Below are positions 32,957 to 41,457 of a stretch of DNA of 64,000 nt, piece after piece. Source of the stretch: Micromonospora sonchi (GTDB taxonomy: Bacteria; Actinomycetota; Actinomycetes; Mycobacteriales; Micromonosporaceae); NCBI RefSeq assembly GCF_014646235.1, contig NZ_BMNB01000020.1:1-64000 (forward strand), given 5' to 3'. A program made the translations under genes and the position numbers. Below the pieces are notes generated by a model. That model worked only from the letters and a program-made list of their open reading frames with translations. It had not been told where the DNA came from and did not search any database. The stretch's first letter is position 1. Every line of letters starts with the position of its first letter.

Positions 32957-33888
32957 CCGTCGACGCCGCCGAGCGGGCCACCGAGGTCGGTCCACGACCC
33001 CGCCGACGCCGGGGCATCCGGCAGACCCGCGGCTACCGGGTGTTCCAGGTGGTCAACGCGATCATCCTGACCCTCGTGGTGGTGGTCACGCTCTACCCGT
33101 TCGTCAACATCGTGGCCCGTTCGATGAGCCATGAGGCGTACATCATCGCCGGGCAGGTGAACCTGGTGCCGCGAGGGTTCACCCTCGACACGTACCAGTT
33201 GGTGATGTCCGACCCGCTGTTCTGGACGAACTACCGAAACACGGTGTTCTACACGGTCACCGCGACGCTCATCTCGATCGTGATGACCACCTGTTACGCG
33301 TACGTGCTGTCGAAGAAGCACCTCAAGGGGCGCACCGCCCTGATCGGCATCGCGGTCTTCACCATGTTCTTCACCGGCGGGCTGATCCCCAACTACGTGC
33401 TGGTGACCAGCCTCGGCCTGAAAAACAGCGTCTGGGCGATCGCGCTGCCCAACGCCATCAACGTGTTCAACCTCCTGGTGATGAAGGCGTTCTTCGAGAG
33501 CCTGCCGGTCGAGTTGGAGGAGGCCGCCGCCGTCGACGGGCTCAACACGTACGGCATCCTGCTGCGGATCGTGCTGCCGCTGTCGAAGGCCATCGTCGCC
33601 ACGATGGTGCTCTTCTACGCGGTGGCCTTCTGGAACTCCTGGTTCGCGGCCTTCCTCTACATGGACCAACAGGAGCTGTGGCCGGTCACCGTGTACCTGC
33701 GCAACCTGATCGCCGGCGCCACCGGCGCGGAGAACATCGGAGCCATCGCCGAGGCGAACGAGGTGCAGGCCGAGGCGACGCTCAAGTCCGTGACCATCGT
33801 GCTCACCACCCTGCCCATCCTGCTGGTCTATCCCTTCGTCCAGCGGTACTTCGTCCGGGGCATCATGCTCGGCGCGGTGAAGGGCTGA
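32953..33888 (+). CDS. LplC-type sugar ABC permease 2
   Basis: The 311-aa membrane protein has six helices and the conserved loop EEAAAVDGLNTYGILLRIVL. It pairs with the preceding permease. The family's segment SMSHEAYIIAGQVNLVPRGF is typical of LplC/YtcP transporters for aldotetraouronate and other oligosaccharides. GTG 32953 overlaps the previous stop. No ATPase gene is present; such importers share a genome-wide MsmK-like ATPase. Confidence 0.9.
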   Translation: MTVDAAERATEVGPRPRRRRGIRQTRGYRVFQVVNAIILTLVVVVTLYPFVNIVARSMSHEAYIIAGQVNLVPRGFTLDTYQLVMSDPLFWTNYRNTVFYTVTATLISIVMTTCYAYVLSKKHLKGRTALIGIAVFTMFFTGGLIPNYVLVTSLGLKNSVWAIALPNAINVFNLLVMKAFFESLPVELEEAAAVDGLNTYGILLRIVLPLSKAIVATMVLFYAVAFWNSWFAAFLYMDQQELWPVTVYLRNLIAGATGAENIGAIAEANEVQAEATLKSVTIVLTTLPILLVYPFVQRYFVRGIMLGAVKG

Positions 33889-33933
33889 GACCGGCGACCC
33901 ACCCTCCCACCACCACAGATGAAAGGACCCGCC

Positions 33934-35562
33934 ATGTTCCGCAGATCGTGGCGTCACGCGGCGGCAGCCACCGCCGCGGTACTCGCCCTCACCAGCGTCA
34001 CCGCCTGTAGCGACGACCCGTCCGACGCGGAGAACCGGGCCGGCGCGATGGAGAACTACGCCGTCGGTACGCAGTTCAAGGCCACCGAGCCGGTCTCCTT
34101 TTCCATCCTCTACAACAACCACCCGAACTACCCGCTGAAGAACGACTGGCTGTTCTGGTCGGAGCTGAAGTCGCGGACGAACGTCAGCCTCGAAAAGGTC
34201 GCGGTGCCGCTGAGCGACTACAACCAGAAGCGAAGCCTGCTGATCGGCGCCGGTGACGCGCCGTTGCTCATCCCGAAGACGTACCCGCCGGACGTGCACG
34301 CGTACGTCTCCTCGGGGGCGATCCTGCCGGTCAGCGACCACCTCGATCTGATGCCGAACCTCAAGGACAAGATCGAAAAGTGGAACCTGCAGCCTGAGCT
34401 GGACACGCTGCGCCAGGCGGACGGCAAGTTCTATCTCCTGCCCGGTGTGCACGAGAAGCCCTGGCACGAATACTCCCTGGCGGTCCGCACCGACATCCTC
34501 GACGAGCTGAACCTGGAAGTCCCCAAGACCTGGGACGACGTCTACACCATGCTCAAGGCGATGAAGGCGAAGTACCCGAACATCTACCCGTTCTCCGACC
34601 GGTACAGCCAGCCCAACCCGGCCGGCAACCTGCTGAACCTCCTGGCCGTGTCGCACGGCCTGGAGGGCGCGGGCTGGAACTTCCAGCACGTGAGCTGGAA
34701 CGCGCAGGCGCAGAAGTTCGAGTACACCGGCGCCACCGAGCAGTACAAGCAGATGTTGCAGTACCTCAACAAGCTGGTCGCCGAGAAGCTGCTCGACCCG
34801 GAGAGCTTCACCCAGACCGACGACCTGGCCCGGCAGAAGCTCGCGAACAGCAAGTCCTTCGTCATCAGCGGCAACGCCCAGGCACTGGTGAACGACTACC
34901 GGCCGGACCTGGCCGCAACCAACCCGAAGGCGAAGATCACCAAAATTCCGCTGCCGGTCGGCCCGGCCGGGGAGATCAACCCGGCCAGCCGGCTGGAGAA
35001 CGGCATGATGATCTCCTCGAAGGCCCGCGACAGCAAGAACTTCGTGGCGATGATGCAGTTCGTCGACTGGCTGTGGTATTCCGACGAGGGCCAGGAGTTC
35101 GCCAGGTGGGGCGTGGAGGGCACCACCTTCGTCAAGGACGCCGCCGGCAAGCACAGTCTCGCCAAGGACGTCGACATGATCGGCCTCAACCCGGGCGCGC
35201 CCAAGCACCTCCAGAAGGACTTCGGCTTCGCCAACGGGGTGTTCGCCTACGGCGGCAAGCCCGAGTTGGTGCAGGCCTTCTTCTCCCCGGAGGAGCAGGA
35301 GTTCCAGCAGGTGATGAACGCCCGGACGCCAAAGTCGCCGCCGCCGCCCTTCCCGCTCAGCGACGAGGAACGGGAGCAGGTGTCACTCTGGGAGACCCCG
35401 CTGAAAGATCTCGTGTACCAGGCGACGCTCCAATTCGTCCTCGGGCAGCGTGACCTCGCCCAGTGGGACGCCTACGTGGCGGAGTTGAAGAGCAAGAACA
35501 TGGACGCCTACCTGGAGACGGTCAACAAGGCGTACGAGCGGTACCGGGAGAAGCACAACTGA
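33934..35562 (+). CDS. LplA-type extracellular solute-binding lipoprotein
   Basis: The 542-aa product has a lipoprotein signal (LALTSVTAC, Cys near residue 25) and a long binding domain (FSILYNNHPNYPLKNDWLFW, YLLPGVHEKPWHEYSLAVRT), characteristic of the large LplA family that delivers oligosaccharides to LplB/LplC. Neighbouring xylanase and alpha-glucuronidase suggest aldouronates or xylo-oligosaccharides as ligand. AAAGGACC precedes ATG 33934; an upstream ATG at 33919 overlaps that site. Confidence 0.9.
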   Translation: MFRRSWRHAAAATAAVLALTSVTACSDDPSDAENRAGAMENYAVGTQFKATEPVSFSILYNNHPNYPLKNDWLFWSELKSRTNVSLEKVAVPLSDYNQKRSLLIGAGDAPLLIPKTYPPDVHAYVSSGAILPVSDHLDLMPNLKDKIEKWNLQPELDTLRQADGKFYLLPGVHEKPWHEYSLAVRTDILDELNLEVPKTWDDVYTMLKAMKAKYPNIYPFSDRYSQPNPAGNLLNLLAVSHGLEGAGWNFQHVSWNAQAQKFEYTGATEQYKQMLQYLNKLVAEKLLDPESFTQTDDLARQKLANSKSFVISGNAQALVNDYRPDLAATNPKAKITKIPLPVGPAGEINPASRLENGMMISSKARDSKNFVAMMQFVDWLWYSDEGQEFARWGVEGTTFVKDAAGKHSLAKDVDMIGLNPGAPKHLQKDFGFANGVFAYGGKPELVQAFFSPEEQEFQQVMNARTPKSPPPPFPLSDEEREQVSLWETPLKDLVYQATLQFVLGQRDLAQWDAYVAELKSKNMDAYLETVNKAYERYREKHN

Positions 35563-35641
35563 TGCCTGGCCGGTCCGGTCGTGTCGGCGCGACCGGACCG
35601 GCCACCACCTGCGTACCCGGTGCTGATCAAGAGGAGTGAGG

Positions 35642-35686
35642 ATGCACATCCGGTCGGCGGGCCCGCTCCCCCGGCGCGCGTCATGA
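35642..35686 (+). CDS. 14-codon leader open reading frame before the DUF624 gene
   Basis: MHIRSAGPLPRRAS follows the strongest ribosome site in this interval (AAGAGGAG). Its stop TGA overlaps the DUF624 start (ATGA). It may be a coupling leader or the remains of a longer start. There is no direct evidence that the peptide has a function. Confidence 0.4.
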   Translation: MHIRSAGPLPRRAS

Positions 35687-36366
35687 GCACGGCGGCGCGG
35701 CGGGAGTTCGGCGCGGGTCCGCTGTCCCGCGCCGCCGCCCTGATCTACACGCTGCTCGTGGTCGAGTTGCTGCTGCTGCTCTGCGCGGCGCCCGGCCTGG
35801 TCGCGCTCTTCGCGTTGGAACGGCACGCGAGCAACCTGCCGCTGGTCGCCGCCTGCGCGGTGCCGCTCGGCCCGGCGTTCTCCGCCGCACTGTACGCGCT
35901 GCACCACCAGCGTCTCGACCTGACCGAACTGCACCCGTCGCGGCTGTTCCGGCGCGGCTACCGGGCCAACCTGGCCGGTTCGCTGCTGGTCTGGGTGCCG
36001 ACGCTGCTGTGGCTGACCGTTATCGCGATCAACCTGGTCAACCTGTCGGCGGCCGGGGTACCCCGCTGGTGGGCGGCGCTGCTGGTGCCGGTCGGCGCGG
36101 GGGTGGCCGTGGTCGGGGTCAACGCGCTGGTGATCACCTCGCTGTTCACGTTCCGGGTACGCGACGTCGTCCGGCTGGCCGGGTACTTCGTGCTGCGTAC
36201 CCCGCAGGTGACGGTCGGCACCGCGCTGCTGCTGGTCGCGGCGACGGTGCTCACCCTGGTCGCGTCGGAGGCGGCGCTCGCCGCGCTCGGTTCGGTGCTG
36301 GCGCTGGCGCTGGTCCGCGGCGGCGAACCGATGATCACCACCGTCCGCCAGGAGTTCACCCGGTGA
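35683..36366 (+). CDS. DUF624 (YesL-like) membrane protein
   Basis: The 227-aa protein has five or six membrane helices and the DUF624 start pattern REFGAGPLSR. YesL-like proteins accompany LplABC-type importers in many Gram-positive bacteria; their role is not settled. Its ATG overlaps the stop of a 14-codon open frame that starts at 35642 behind AAGAGGAGTGAGG, so translation seems coupled to a leader peptide. Transcribed with the importer. Confidence 0.8.
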   Translation: MSTAARREFGAGPLSRAAALIYTLLVVELLLLLCAAPGLVALFALERHASNLPLVAACAVPLGPAFSAALYALHHQRLDLTELHPSRLFRRGYRANLAGSLLVWVPTLLWLTVIAINLVNLSAAGVPRWWAALLVPVGAGVAVVGVNALVITSLFTFRVRDVVRLAGYFVLRTPQVTVGTALLLVAATVLTLVASEAALAALGSVLALALVRGGEPMITTVRQEFTR

Positions 36367-36408
36367 GGCTGCCGGTGACGGACTACGCCTCGCCGGGTCG
36401 GCTGAGGG

Positions 36409-37062
36409 TCACGCCGGGCCGGGCTTCGTGGCGTGAACGCGCTCGATCAGGCCGGCCTTGAGCCGCTCGGTCTCGACGACCCGGAAGCCGGCGGCCCGCA
36501 CCAGCGGTAGCGGGCGGCGGGTGAAGTGCTCTCCGGCCGTACGCATGGTGATCCGCTCGACCAGCCATTGCAGGGCGTACACCGGTGGCCAGGTGCTGCC
36601 GACGTGGTCGAGCAGGAGCAGCCGTCCGCCCGGGACGAGGACCCGTTTCATCTCGTCGAGCGCGGCGGCGGGGTCGGGGATGGTGCACAGCGACAGCGCG
36701 CAGACCACGGTGTCGAAGGAGGCCTCGGGGAACGGCAACCGTTCCGCGTCCCCCTCCCGCAGGTCGGCGGGGCGGCCGAGGTCGGCGGCACGCTGCCGGG
36801 CGACGGCGAGCATCGCCGGGCTCAGCTCGATTCCGGTGATGTCCGCGTCCGTCGGATAGTGGGGCAGGCTGCGGCCGGTGCCGATGGCGACCTCGAGGAC
36901 CCGGCCCTGGGCACGCGTGCCGAGCCACTCCCGGCCGCCGCCGAGCAGGCGCCGCTCGGCGAAGCCGATCTGCCGGTCGTAGCTGTCGGCCATCCGGTCC
37001 CAGACGCGCCGCTGCCGCGCGGTCGGGTCCTCCTGCCGGTTCGCCTTGGCGGTGTCGCCCAC
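36409..37062 (-). CDS. Class I SAM-dependent methyltransferase
   Basis: The 217-aa product has the Rossmann motifs VLEVAIGTGRSLPHY (motif I), DITGIELSPAMLAVA (II), AERLPFPEASFDTVVCALSL and VLVPGGRLLLLDHVG, as in UbiE/COQ5-like enzymes. Substrate is unknown; phospholipid N-methyltransferases and small-molecule methylases share this layout. GTG 37062 has GGAAGGTGG upstream. It separates the importer genes from the alpha-glucuronidase gene. Confidence 0.85.
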   Translation of the reverse strand: MGDTAKANRQEDPTARQRRVWDRMADSYDRQIGFAERRLLGGGREWLGTRAQGRVLEVAIGTGRSLPHYPTDADITGIELSPAMLAVARQRAADLGRPADLREGDAERLPFPEASFDTVVCALSLCTIPDPAAALDEMKRVLVPGGRLLLLDHVGSTWPPVYALQWLVERITMRTAGEHFTRRPLPLVRAAGFRVVETERLKAGLIERVHATKPGPA

Positions 37063-37103
37063 GTCCCACCTTCCCTCGCACGCGCCACTGGCGTGCTCTC
37101 ACG

Positions 37104-37156
37104 TGTTAAGAAGGGGCCCCTTTACTACACCAGGCGTTAACAAGGGGCCCTTCCTT
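37104..37156. repeat. GTTAAGAAGGGG dual-hairpin repeat, copy 2
   Basis: Two half-units, GTTAAGAAGGGGCCCCTTT and GTTAACAAGGGGCCCTTCC, are separated by ACTACACCAGGC. They match the element at 27695-27744 in order, orientation and spacing. It lies after the GH67 stop and before the methyltransferase. Confidence 0.8.
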
Positions 37157-37164
37157 CCACCTTG

Positions 37165-39333
37165 TCAGTGCAGGGGGCGGTGGTGGGCGTCGGGGGTGCC
37201 GGACTTGCGGTGGAAGTAGGCGTTGACCTGGTCGCGCCACTCCCGCGCGCAGCGCAGCTGCTCGGTGAGGCGCTCGGTGACCCGGGCGTGCACGTCGGGG
37301 TCGATCAGCCCGGCGAGGCGCTGCCAACGCCCGACCGTCTCCTCCACCTCCCGTACGCCGTCGAAGTGGCTGTCGTAGATGTGCTGGATGACCGTCTTGC
37401 CGCTGTGCAGCACGTGGTCGTAGGGCACGTGGTGGAAGAAGAGCAGCAGCTCGTCGGGGCACTCGTCGAGCGACTCGTACACCTGCGACCAGGGTGGCGG
37501 GTACTGGCCGGTGAAGCCGGTGCCGGTGGCGCGGGTACGGTCCACACCCAGCCCGTCGCGGTCGGCGAAGTGGTACGTGCCCCACGGGGTGTACTCGTAC
37601 CCGTCCACGTCGGGGCCGTAGTGGTGGCCGGGTCGGACCATGAAGCCCACGCCCAGCGGGGCGGTGTATCGCTCGTAGGTGCGCCACGAGTCGTCCATCA
37701 CCTCGTGCAACGTCCGCCGCAGCAGCGCGGGACCGGTCGACCGCGCCGGGTCGAAGGTCAGGTCGATCCACTCGTCGAGCACCGCCTCCGGAGTCAGCCC
37801 CGGCTCCCAGGCGAGCCGGCCGAAGGCGTACAGGTTGGCCTGGGCCAGCGGATGCCCGGTCCAGAACCGGTCGTCGCCCACGTTGGAGACCGCGACCAGA
37901 TCACCGCCGTCGGCGGCCACGTCGGCGACCGACCGGCCGCCGTCGCCCCACGGGCGGTACCGCAGCACCTCGCTCCACCACGGGGCCAGATAGCACACGT
38001 GCCGCTGCTGGCCGGTGTACTCCTGGGTCACCTGGAACTCCACCGCCAGCCGGGTGCCCGGCATCGCCGCGATCACCGGGGAGACCGGTTCCCGCGCCTG
38101 GAAGTCCATCGGGCCGTGCTTGACCTGCAGGATCACGTTGTCCCGAAACCGGCCGTCGAGGGGGGCGAAGTGGTCGAAGGCGGCCCGGGCCCGGTCGGTC
38201 GAGCGGTCCCGCCAGTCCTGCCGGTGGTTGTAGACGAAGGCCCGCCAGTGCACCACGCCGCCGTACGGCGCCAGCGCCTCGGCCAGCAGGTTCGCCCCGT
38301 CGGCGTGGTCGCGGCCGTAGCTGAACGGCCCGGGCTGCCCTTCCGAGTCGGCCTTCACCAGATAGCCGCCGAAATCCGGGATGCGGGCGTACACCCGGCG
38401 GGTGGCCTCGGCCCACCAGGTGCGTACCGCATCGTCGAGCGGGTCGGCGGTGGGCAGGCCGTCGAGGACGACGGGCGCGGCGAAGGTGACCGAGAGGTGC
38501 ACCCGGATGGCGTACGGCCGCAGTTCGTCGGCGATCTCGGCCACGTCGTCGAGCCGGTCGGTCAGCAGCCGGGCCTCGGTGGCGTGCACGTTGACGTTGT
38601 TCACCGCCACCGCGTTGACGCCGCACGCCGCCAGCAGCCGCGCGTACGCCCGCGCCCGGGCGCGGTCGCGCCGGGGTCGCCCGTCGCGCCAGAAGATCGA
38701 CCCGCCGGCGTAGCCGCGTTCGACCTGCCCCATCACCGGATGCGGGTCGACGTTGTCCCAGTGGTCCAGCATCCGCCGGCCCAGCGCCGGGCGGTGCACC
38801 CGCACCGGGCACTCCGGGCCGAAGGCCGCCTCGCCGAGGCGCACCACCTGGAACAGTCCGTAGAGGAGCCCGGCGGGCGCGTCGGCCAGCACCACGGTGA
38901 CCTGGCCGTGACGGGTCAGCGCGAAGCCCTCGGCACCGAGCGCCGCGCCGGCGAGGTCGACGTGCGCCGCCCGAACGGCGTCGAGGTCGACCTGCGCCGC
39001 CGGTACCGCGTCGGGGTCGGTGTCGGACGCCGCGATGGGTTCGCGGACGTCGTCGGGCCGACGGTCGGCCGCCGGCAGCGCCGGAGTCAGGGCGAGCACC
39101 AGGTCGGCCGGCCGAGCGTCGGGCTCGTCGGTCGCCCGCCGGACGGCGCCGCCGTGCCCGGCGCAGGCCCGCTCGACCTCTCCGAACACCGTGTCGACGA
39201 GCGGCCCGTCGCCGGAGACGAGGGTGTGCCGGGAACCGACGGCGCGAAACGCCTCCGGTGGCAGCCAGGCCGGGTGTACGTCGGGAGCGACGTCGGGTGG
39301 GATCACGGGCATTCGGCGGCGATACCGTCGCAT
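37165..39333 (-). CDS. GH67 alpha-glucuronidase
   Basis: The ~722-aa cytoplasmic enzyme removes 4-O-methylglucuronic acid from xylo-oligosaccharide ends. Family signatures include GRRMLDHWDNVD, GGSIFWRDGRP, YLVKADSEGQPGPFSYGRDH (catalytic Glu region), LQVKHGPMDFQAREP (catalytic acid pair region) and WDDSWRTYERYTAPLG-like C-terminal text. There is no signal peptide, so it acts on imported aldouronates. ATG 39333 has a distant GGAGGAA; ATG 39312 is an alternative. An Asp/Ala-rich insert (about 90-125) with DLDAVRAAHVDL repeats is unusual. Confidence 0.93.
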   Translation of the reverse strand: MRRYRRRMPVIPPDVAPDVHPAWLPPEAFRAVGSRHTLVSGDGPLVDTVFGEVERACAGHGGAVRRATDEPDARPADLVLALTPALPAADRRPDDVREPIAASDTDPDAVPAAQVDLDAVRAAHVDLAGAALGAEGFALTRHGQVTVVLADAPAGLLYGLFQVVRLGEAAFGPECPVRVHRPALGRRMLDHWDNVDPHPVMGQVERGYAGGSIFWRDGRPRRDRARARAYARLLAACGVNAVAVNNVNVHATEARLLTDRLDDVAEIADELRPYAIRVHLSVTFAAPVVLDGLPTADPLDDAVRTWWAEATRRVYARIPDFGGYLVKADSEGQPGPFSYGRDHADGANLLAEALAPYGGVVHWRAFVYNHRQDWRDRSTDRARAAFDHFAPLDGRFRDNVILQVKHGPMDFQAREPVSPVIAAMPGTRLAVEFQVTQEYTGQQRHVCYLAPWWSEVLRYRPWGDGGRSVADVAADGGDLVAVSNVGDDRFWTGHPLAQANLYAFGRLAWEPGLTPEAVLDEWIDLTFDPARSTGPALLRRTLHEVMDDSWRTYERYTAPLGVGFMVRPGHHYGPDVDGYEYTPWGTYHFADRDGLGVDRTRATGTGFTGQYPPPWSQVYESLDECPDELLLFFHHVPYDHVLHSGKTVIQHIYDSHFDGVREVEETVGRWQRLAGLIDPDVHARVTERLTEQLRCAREWRDQVNAYFHRKSGTPDAHHRPLH

Positions 39334-39484
39334 TGCGCAGATCGTAATGATTCCTCCGAATGCGTCAAGGTGCTTCCGGAAGTCGCGCCCCCGGCTTCTC
39401 CCCACGCTGCCGGGGGCGCCGCGTCGTTTGCCGGGCCTTTTCCCGGGTAGACGCCCGGTCCGTGGTGAGAAGGGGGCCGGCGAG

Positions 39485-39874
39485 GTGGACAACGACCAGT
39501 TCATCGACTCCGTGGCGCGCCGCACCGGAGCGTCGGCCGAGCAGGCCGCCGCCCTCGCGCGGGCCACGCTGACCACCCTCGCCGAGCGGATCGACGGCGG
39601 TGAGGCGCGGGACCTGGCCGACCGGCTGCCCGAAGCGCTGCGGGCGTACGCCTTCGCCCCGGACGAGAGCGCCGAGCCGTTCGGGCTCGACGTGTTCGTG
39701 CAGCGGGTCGGTGGGCGGGCGGACGTCGAGCCCGACCTGGCGCAGGCCGGCATCCGGGCGGTCTTCGACACGATCCGCGACAGCATCGACGCGGGCGACT
39801 ACGACGACGTCATCGCGCAACTGCCCGCCGAGCTGTGGCAGGTGGCCAACCCGGCCCCGCCCTACGACCGGTAA
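39485..39874 (+). CDS. DUF2267 protein
   Basis: The 129-aa helical protein has the DUF2267 pattern of two similar halves (FIDSVARRTGASAEQAAALA, TLAERIDGGEARDLADRLPE and AGIRAVFDTIRDSID, DVIAQLPAELWQV). Function is unknown; such proteins occur with stress genes. GTG 39485 follows AAGGGGG. Confidence 0.75.
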   Translation: MDNDQFIDSVARRTGASAEQAAALARATLTTLAERIDGGEARDLADRLPEALRAYAFAPDESAEPFGLDVFVQRVGGRADVEPDLAQAGIRAVFDTIRDSIDAGDYDDVIAQLPAELWQVANPAPPYDR

Positions 39875-39886
39875 GGCGCCCCGGCG

Positions 39887-40294
39887 CTACGGGGCGGCCG
39901 GTTCCAGGTACACCGGCAGGTGGTGTCCCGCCCTGGCCACGAACATGGCCACCTCGTACGCCATGTCCCCCACCTCGGCGTCACCGTCGATGCCGACGGC
40001 GAGCACCGCGCCGTTGCCGGTCGTGGCGTGGAACAGGAACGCCCGCGACATCTGCACGACGACCTGGTGCAACTCGCCGTCGCCACACACCCGGGCGGCG
40101 GCCAGGCCGAGCGCCTGTAGGCCGCAGACCATGCTGGACAACTGGGTGGCGAGTTCGTCGTCGATGCCACGGGACGCGCCCAGCAGGAGCCCGTCCGGCG
40201 AGAGCACCACCGCGAACTGCGCACCCGGTACCCGGTCGACGATGTCGTCGAGCGCACGTCCGAGGTTGTCGGCGGTGGCCACAGCAGGGGTCAT
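39887..40294 (-). CDS. Roadblock/LC7-domain protein
   Basis: The 135-aa product has the roadblock fold seen in MglB-like regulators (LDDIVDRVPGAQFAVVLSPD, GLLLGASRGIDDELATQLSS, VVVQMSRAFLFHATTGNGAV, AVGIDGDAEVGDMAYEVAMF). In actinomycetes these usually sit in conservons with a sensor kinase, DUF742 and a small GTPase; here it is alone. ATG 40294 has GAGGACAAC upstream. An in-frame ATG at 40390 with an excellent ribosome site would add a 32-residue N-terminal relic (separate entry). Confidence 0.82.
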   Translation of the reverse strand: MTPAVATADNLGRALDDIVDRVPGAQFAVVLSPDGLLLGASRGIDDELATQLSSMVCGLQALGLAAARVCGDGELHQVVVQMSRAFLFHATTGNGAVLAVGIDGDAEVGDMAYEVAMFVARAGHHLPVYLEPAAP

Positions 40295-40390
40295 GGAGTT
40301 GTCCTCTCGGATCGGCGATACTGACGGATGCCTCTGCCCACCAGGGACGATGCTGGTGTTGCCGATGTCGATCCCGAGGGCGTACGGCAT
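40295..40390 (-). pseudogene. N-terminal relic of an Hsp70/actin-type ATPase, in frame with the roadblock gene
   Basis: MPYALGIDIGNTSI, preceded by AAGGAAGAAGG, has the phosphate-1 motif that opens Hsp70-like ATPases (LGIDIGTT). The next 18 residues (VPGGQRHPSVSPIREDNS) are unrelated. It looks like the start of a deleted Hsp70-like gene fused in frame to the roadblock protein. Confidence 0.4.
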
Positions 40391-40905
40391 CTGCCTTCTT
40401 CCTTGCTCGCTCGCGCGTCGGTGGGGTGATTGGACGCCCGACCGTACGGGGATGCCCCCGGGGATCCCGCACGGGCCCTACGTTCGTACCAGAGATCGCC
40501 ATCGCATCAGGAGCCCCAACTTCAGCCGATCCCCGTCCCCCCATCCCCCTAACGTACGAGGGGGCGCTGGTCCCTGACCGGGCGGGGGCGGGTTGCGGAT
40601 TCACTCTCGATACCCCTGCCGCTCACCGGGCGTAGCGTCGTCGGCGATCAGCGGTCGCTGACCCACGACGGAGGAGAACCACCGAGATGGTGCCGCCAGG
40701 CCACGCAGCACGCCGAGTCCACCGTTGACCTCGATCAGCAGCGGGTCGGGGACCCGGGTGTCGGCGGCCGGGCGGCGGACCGGGATCGGGCTCTTCGGCA
40801 TCATGTCCCGGTGACACCGTCGGACGCGTCGAGGTTTTGTCCAGCGACAGTGGAACCAGCACGACGCTGGCGGTGTCCAGACAGTGACCGCACCGGGAGG
40901 TTCCA
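40391..40905. other. Intergenic region upstream of ECF sigma gene
   Basis: This interval has no convincing gene. A minus-strand open frame at 40601-40804 (MMPKSPIPVRRPAADTR) has no clear ribosome site or homology that I recognise. CCCCCT-AACGTACG-AGGGGG at 40545-40564 can form a small hairpin. The GGGAGG used by the sigma gene lies at 40895-40900. Confidence 0.5.
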
Positions 40906-41457
40906 CTGGACGACGAGGAGTGCGTCACCCGAGCTCAGGCAGGTGACCTGGGGGCGTACGAGTCCCTGGTCGCCCGGCACACCGCGTCCGCGTACCGGAC
41001 CGCGGTGCTGCTCGGCGCGGGTTCGGACGCGGAGGACGTCATCCAGGAGGCGTTCGTGAAGGGGTACCGGAAGCTGTCCCGCTATCGCGGGGACTCGTCG
41101 TTTCGGTCCTGGCTGTTGGCGATCGTGGCGAACGAGACCCGCAACCTGCACCGGTCACGGGACCGACGTCACGGGTTGGTGCTGCGGGCCGCGCGGGTGG
41201 CGCCGGGCTCGGAAGCCGAGGACGGGTCGGTCGGCGCGGTCCTGGCCGGGGAACGGCGGGCCGCGCTGGTCCGGGCGCTGCGGCTGCTACCGGAGAAGGA
41301 CCGCGAGGTGATCGTCTGCCGCTACTTCCTCGACCTGAGCGAGGACGAGACGGTGGCCATGCTGGGCTGGCCCCGGGGCACGGTGAAGTCCCGGACCTCC
41401 CGGGCCCTGGTGAAGCTGCGCGGTCTGCTCGACGTCCAGGAGCTGAGCCGTGGATGA
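40906..41457 (+). CDS. ECF (sigma-70 family) RNA polymerase sigma factor, apparent CTG start
   Basis: The ~183-aa product has region 2 (LGAYESLVARHTASAYRTAV, SDAEDVIQEAFVKGYRKL, SSFRSWLLAIVANETRN) and region 4 (ALRLLPEKDREVIVCRYFLD, LSEDETVAMLGWPRGTVKSR). The family normally starts about where CTG 40906 lies (LDDEECVTRAQAGD), five bases after GGGAGG. An in-frame TGA at 40885 rules out an earlier start, and the next GTG (about 40993) would remove half of region 2. A CTG start is therefore the simplest reading. Its stop overlaps the next gene. Confidence 0.85.
   Translation: MDDEECVTRAQAGDLGAYESLVARHTASAYRTAVLLGAGSDAEDVIQEAFVKGYRKLSRYRGDSSFRSWLLAIVANETRNLHRSRDRRHGLVLRAARVAPGSEAEDGSVGAVLAGERRAALVRALRLLPEKDREVIVCRYFLDLSEDETVAMLGWPRGTVKSRTSRALVKLRGLLDVQELSRG

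Noticed and set aside
32854..35208. 784-codon minus-strand open frame opposite the importer
   Set aside because: Antisense shadow; permease and binding-protein motifs lie on the plus strand.
37162..39450. 762-codon plus-strand open frame opposite GH67
   Set aside because: Antisense shadow with no domain.
40601..40804. Small minus-strand open frame starting MMPKSPIPVRR
   Set aside because: No convincing ribosome site, no family resemblance, and it overlaps the sigma-gene leader; left as intergenic.
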